A DNA stretch of 64,000 bases from Nocardioides renjunii (lineage in GTDB: Bacteria > Actinomycetota > Actinomycetes > Propionibacteriales > Nocardioidaceae): positions 3,782,001-3,846,000 of the forward strand of contig NZ_CP141058.1 of NCBI RefSeq assembly GCF_034661175.1. Reading direction: 5' to 3'. Each line of letters opens with the position of its first letter. Within the stretch, counting starts at the first letter, position 1. A model generated the notes under the pieces. The model was not told the origin of the DNA. It saw only the letters and a list, made by a program, of their open reading frames with translations, and made no database searches. Positions 63,509 to 64,000 of this stretch are shown here, piece by piece. The translations under genes were made by a program, and so were the position numbers.

Positions 63509-64000
63509 TCAGCGGCCGAGCGCCGCCATCACGTCGGCCAGCACCGCCGCGCTCGTCACGCTGCGACTCCCCTCGTCGTAGCCCGCCGACACCCCGGTGG
63601 ACACCACCGTCCCCGGCGCCCGCAGGTGCACCTCGCGCGCCCCGGTCTCCGTGACGACCTGCGCGACGTTGCCCGGGCGCACGCCGCCACCGACCGCGAT
63701 CCTCACGTCGTCGCCACCTCGCCGCACGAGGTCGGCGAGGAGCGGCAGGTGGTCCACCGCGGGACCGGCGCCGCCGGACGTCAGCACCCTCGTCACGCCG
63801 AGGTCGCCGAGCAGGCGCAGCGCCGAGGGCTTGTCCGGCACGGAGTCGAAGGCCTTGTGGAAGGTGACCGGTGCGTCCGCGCTGGCGGCGACGAGGCGTC
63901 GTACGGCGTCGGCGTCGACGGTGCCGTCGGGGGTCAGCGTGCCGACCACGAAGCCGAGCCGCACCGAGCCGTCCGCGGACGCGCGGACCGCCTCGATGTC
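63509..64000 (-). CDS. cutC: CutC-family protein (partial at window edge)
   Basis: C-terminal part of a CutC-type TIM-barrel protein; its 5' end lies beyond position 64000, and the reading frame is open to the edge. Visible: LGFVVGTLTPDGTVD, VTFHKAFDSVPDKPSALRLL, VLTSGGAGPAVD and AVGGGVRPGNVAQV, all conserved in CutC. CutC is linked to copper handling, though its activity is uncertain. The stop is 3 bp from the convergent M81 gene. Confidence 0.9.
   Translation of the reverse strand, partial: DIEAVRASADGSVRLGFVVGTLTPDGTVDADAVRRLVAASADAPVTFHKAFDSVPDKPSALRLLGDLGVTRVLTSGGAGPAVDHLPLLADLVRRGGDDVRIAVGGGVRPGNVAQVVTETGAREVHLRAPGTVVSTGVSAGYDEGSRSVTSAAVLADVMAALGR

Overview
The window is GC-rich chromosomal DNA from an actinobacterium, most likely Nocardioides or another member of the Nocardioidaceae. 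The evidence is a mycothiol synthase (MshD), a coenzyme F420:NADP oxidoreductase, an OmpR-type GlnR, an HbhA-like protein beside a DUF2516 gene, Fur- and MutT1-type genes in mycobacterium-like neighbourhoods, and about two dozen genes that look leaderless (a yANNNT -10 hexamer followed by 6-7 bases and the start codon). I see no rRNA, tRNA, CRISPR array, phage or transposase gene. The genus is inferred, not proven.

1-12.2 kb is a surface-polysaccharide locus. It holds a CBS-NeuB-SAF-TIM-barrel fusion, three GT4 glycosyltransferases, an O-antigen-ligase-like membrane protein and a polyprenyl glycosylphosphotransferase, mostly in overlapping translationally coupled frames. Opposite them is a Wzz/BY-kinase. 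Next comes a three-gene cassette of unknown function (a NTP_transf_5-like nucleotidyltransferase, a free PqqD-like protein, and an HprK-like kinase with its own fused PqqD-like domain), with a VanZ gene on the other strand. 12.2-24.9 kb mixes metabolic genes (acyl-CoA dehydrogenase, F420:NADP oxidoreductase, PfpI protein, pyrimidine reductase, aberrant dihydropteroate synthase homologue) with nucleotide-sugar genes: galE, two tandem gmd-like genes, rmlA, a DUF4012 gene, rmlB and a fused rmlC-rmlD. Two inverted copies of an 81-bp repeat sit between convergent genes at 13.5 and 19.5 kb.

24.9-27.5 kb has the XRE regulator / HbhA-like / DUF2516 cluster known from mycobacteria, plus an asparaginase. 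27.6-35.3 kb is mainly sulfur assimilation: an APS kinase with a decayed ATP-sulfurylase-like N-terminus, a TauE/SafE transporter, and cysDN. 35.4-37.2 kb holds the most unusual unit: an XRE-TPR regulator facing a 39-codon gene for a secreted precursor whose predicted mature form is only 12 residues and ends in Trp-Cys-Cys. Shared TTGGCAAA boxes lie upstream of both genes. An orphan PAS histidine kinase follows.

38.8-41.3 kb is a second sulfur operon (thioredoxin-like, DUF4395, thiosulfate sulfurtransferase, DUF1416) with a Cys-containing 25-codon leader peptide that probably works as a cysteine attenuator. 41.4-51.9 kb carries a large secreted repeat protein, MoaD, GlnR, an M48 peptidase, MshD, YgfZ, an MFS transporter with an ArsR regulator, a Fur-family protein, nitrobindin and DsrE. 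51.9-60.1 kb is phosphate metabolism: ppk, DUF47/PhoU-like, Pit transporter and pstSCAB, with PhoP-type direct repeats at ppk and pstS. The window ends with a MutT1-like Nudix-phosphatase, a small unknown protein, a cold-shock protein, an M81 peptidase and a partial cutC.
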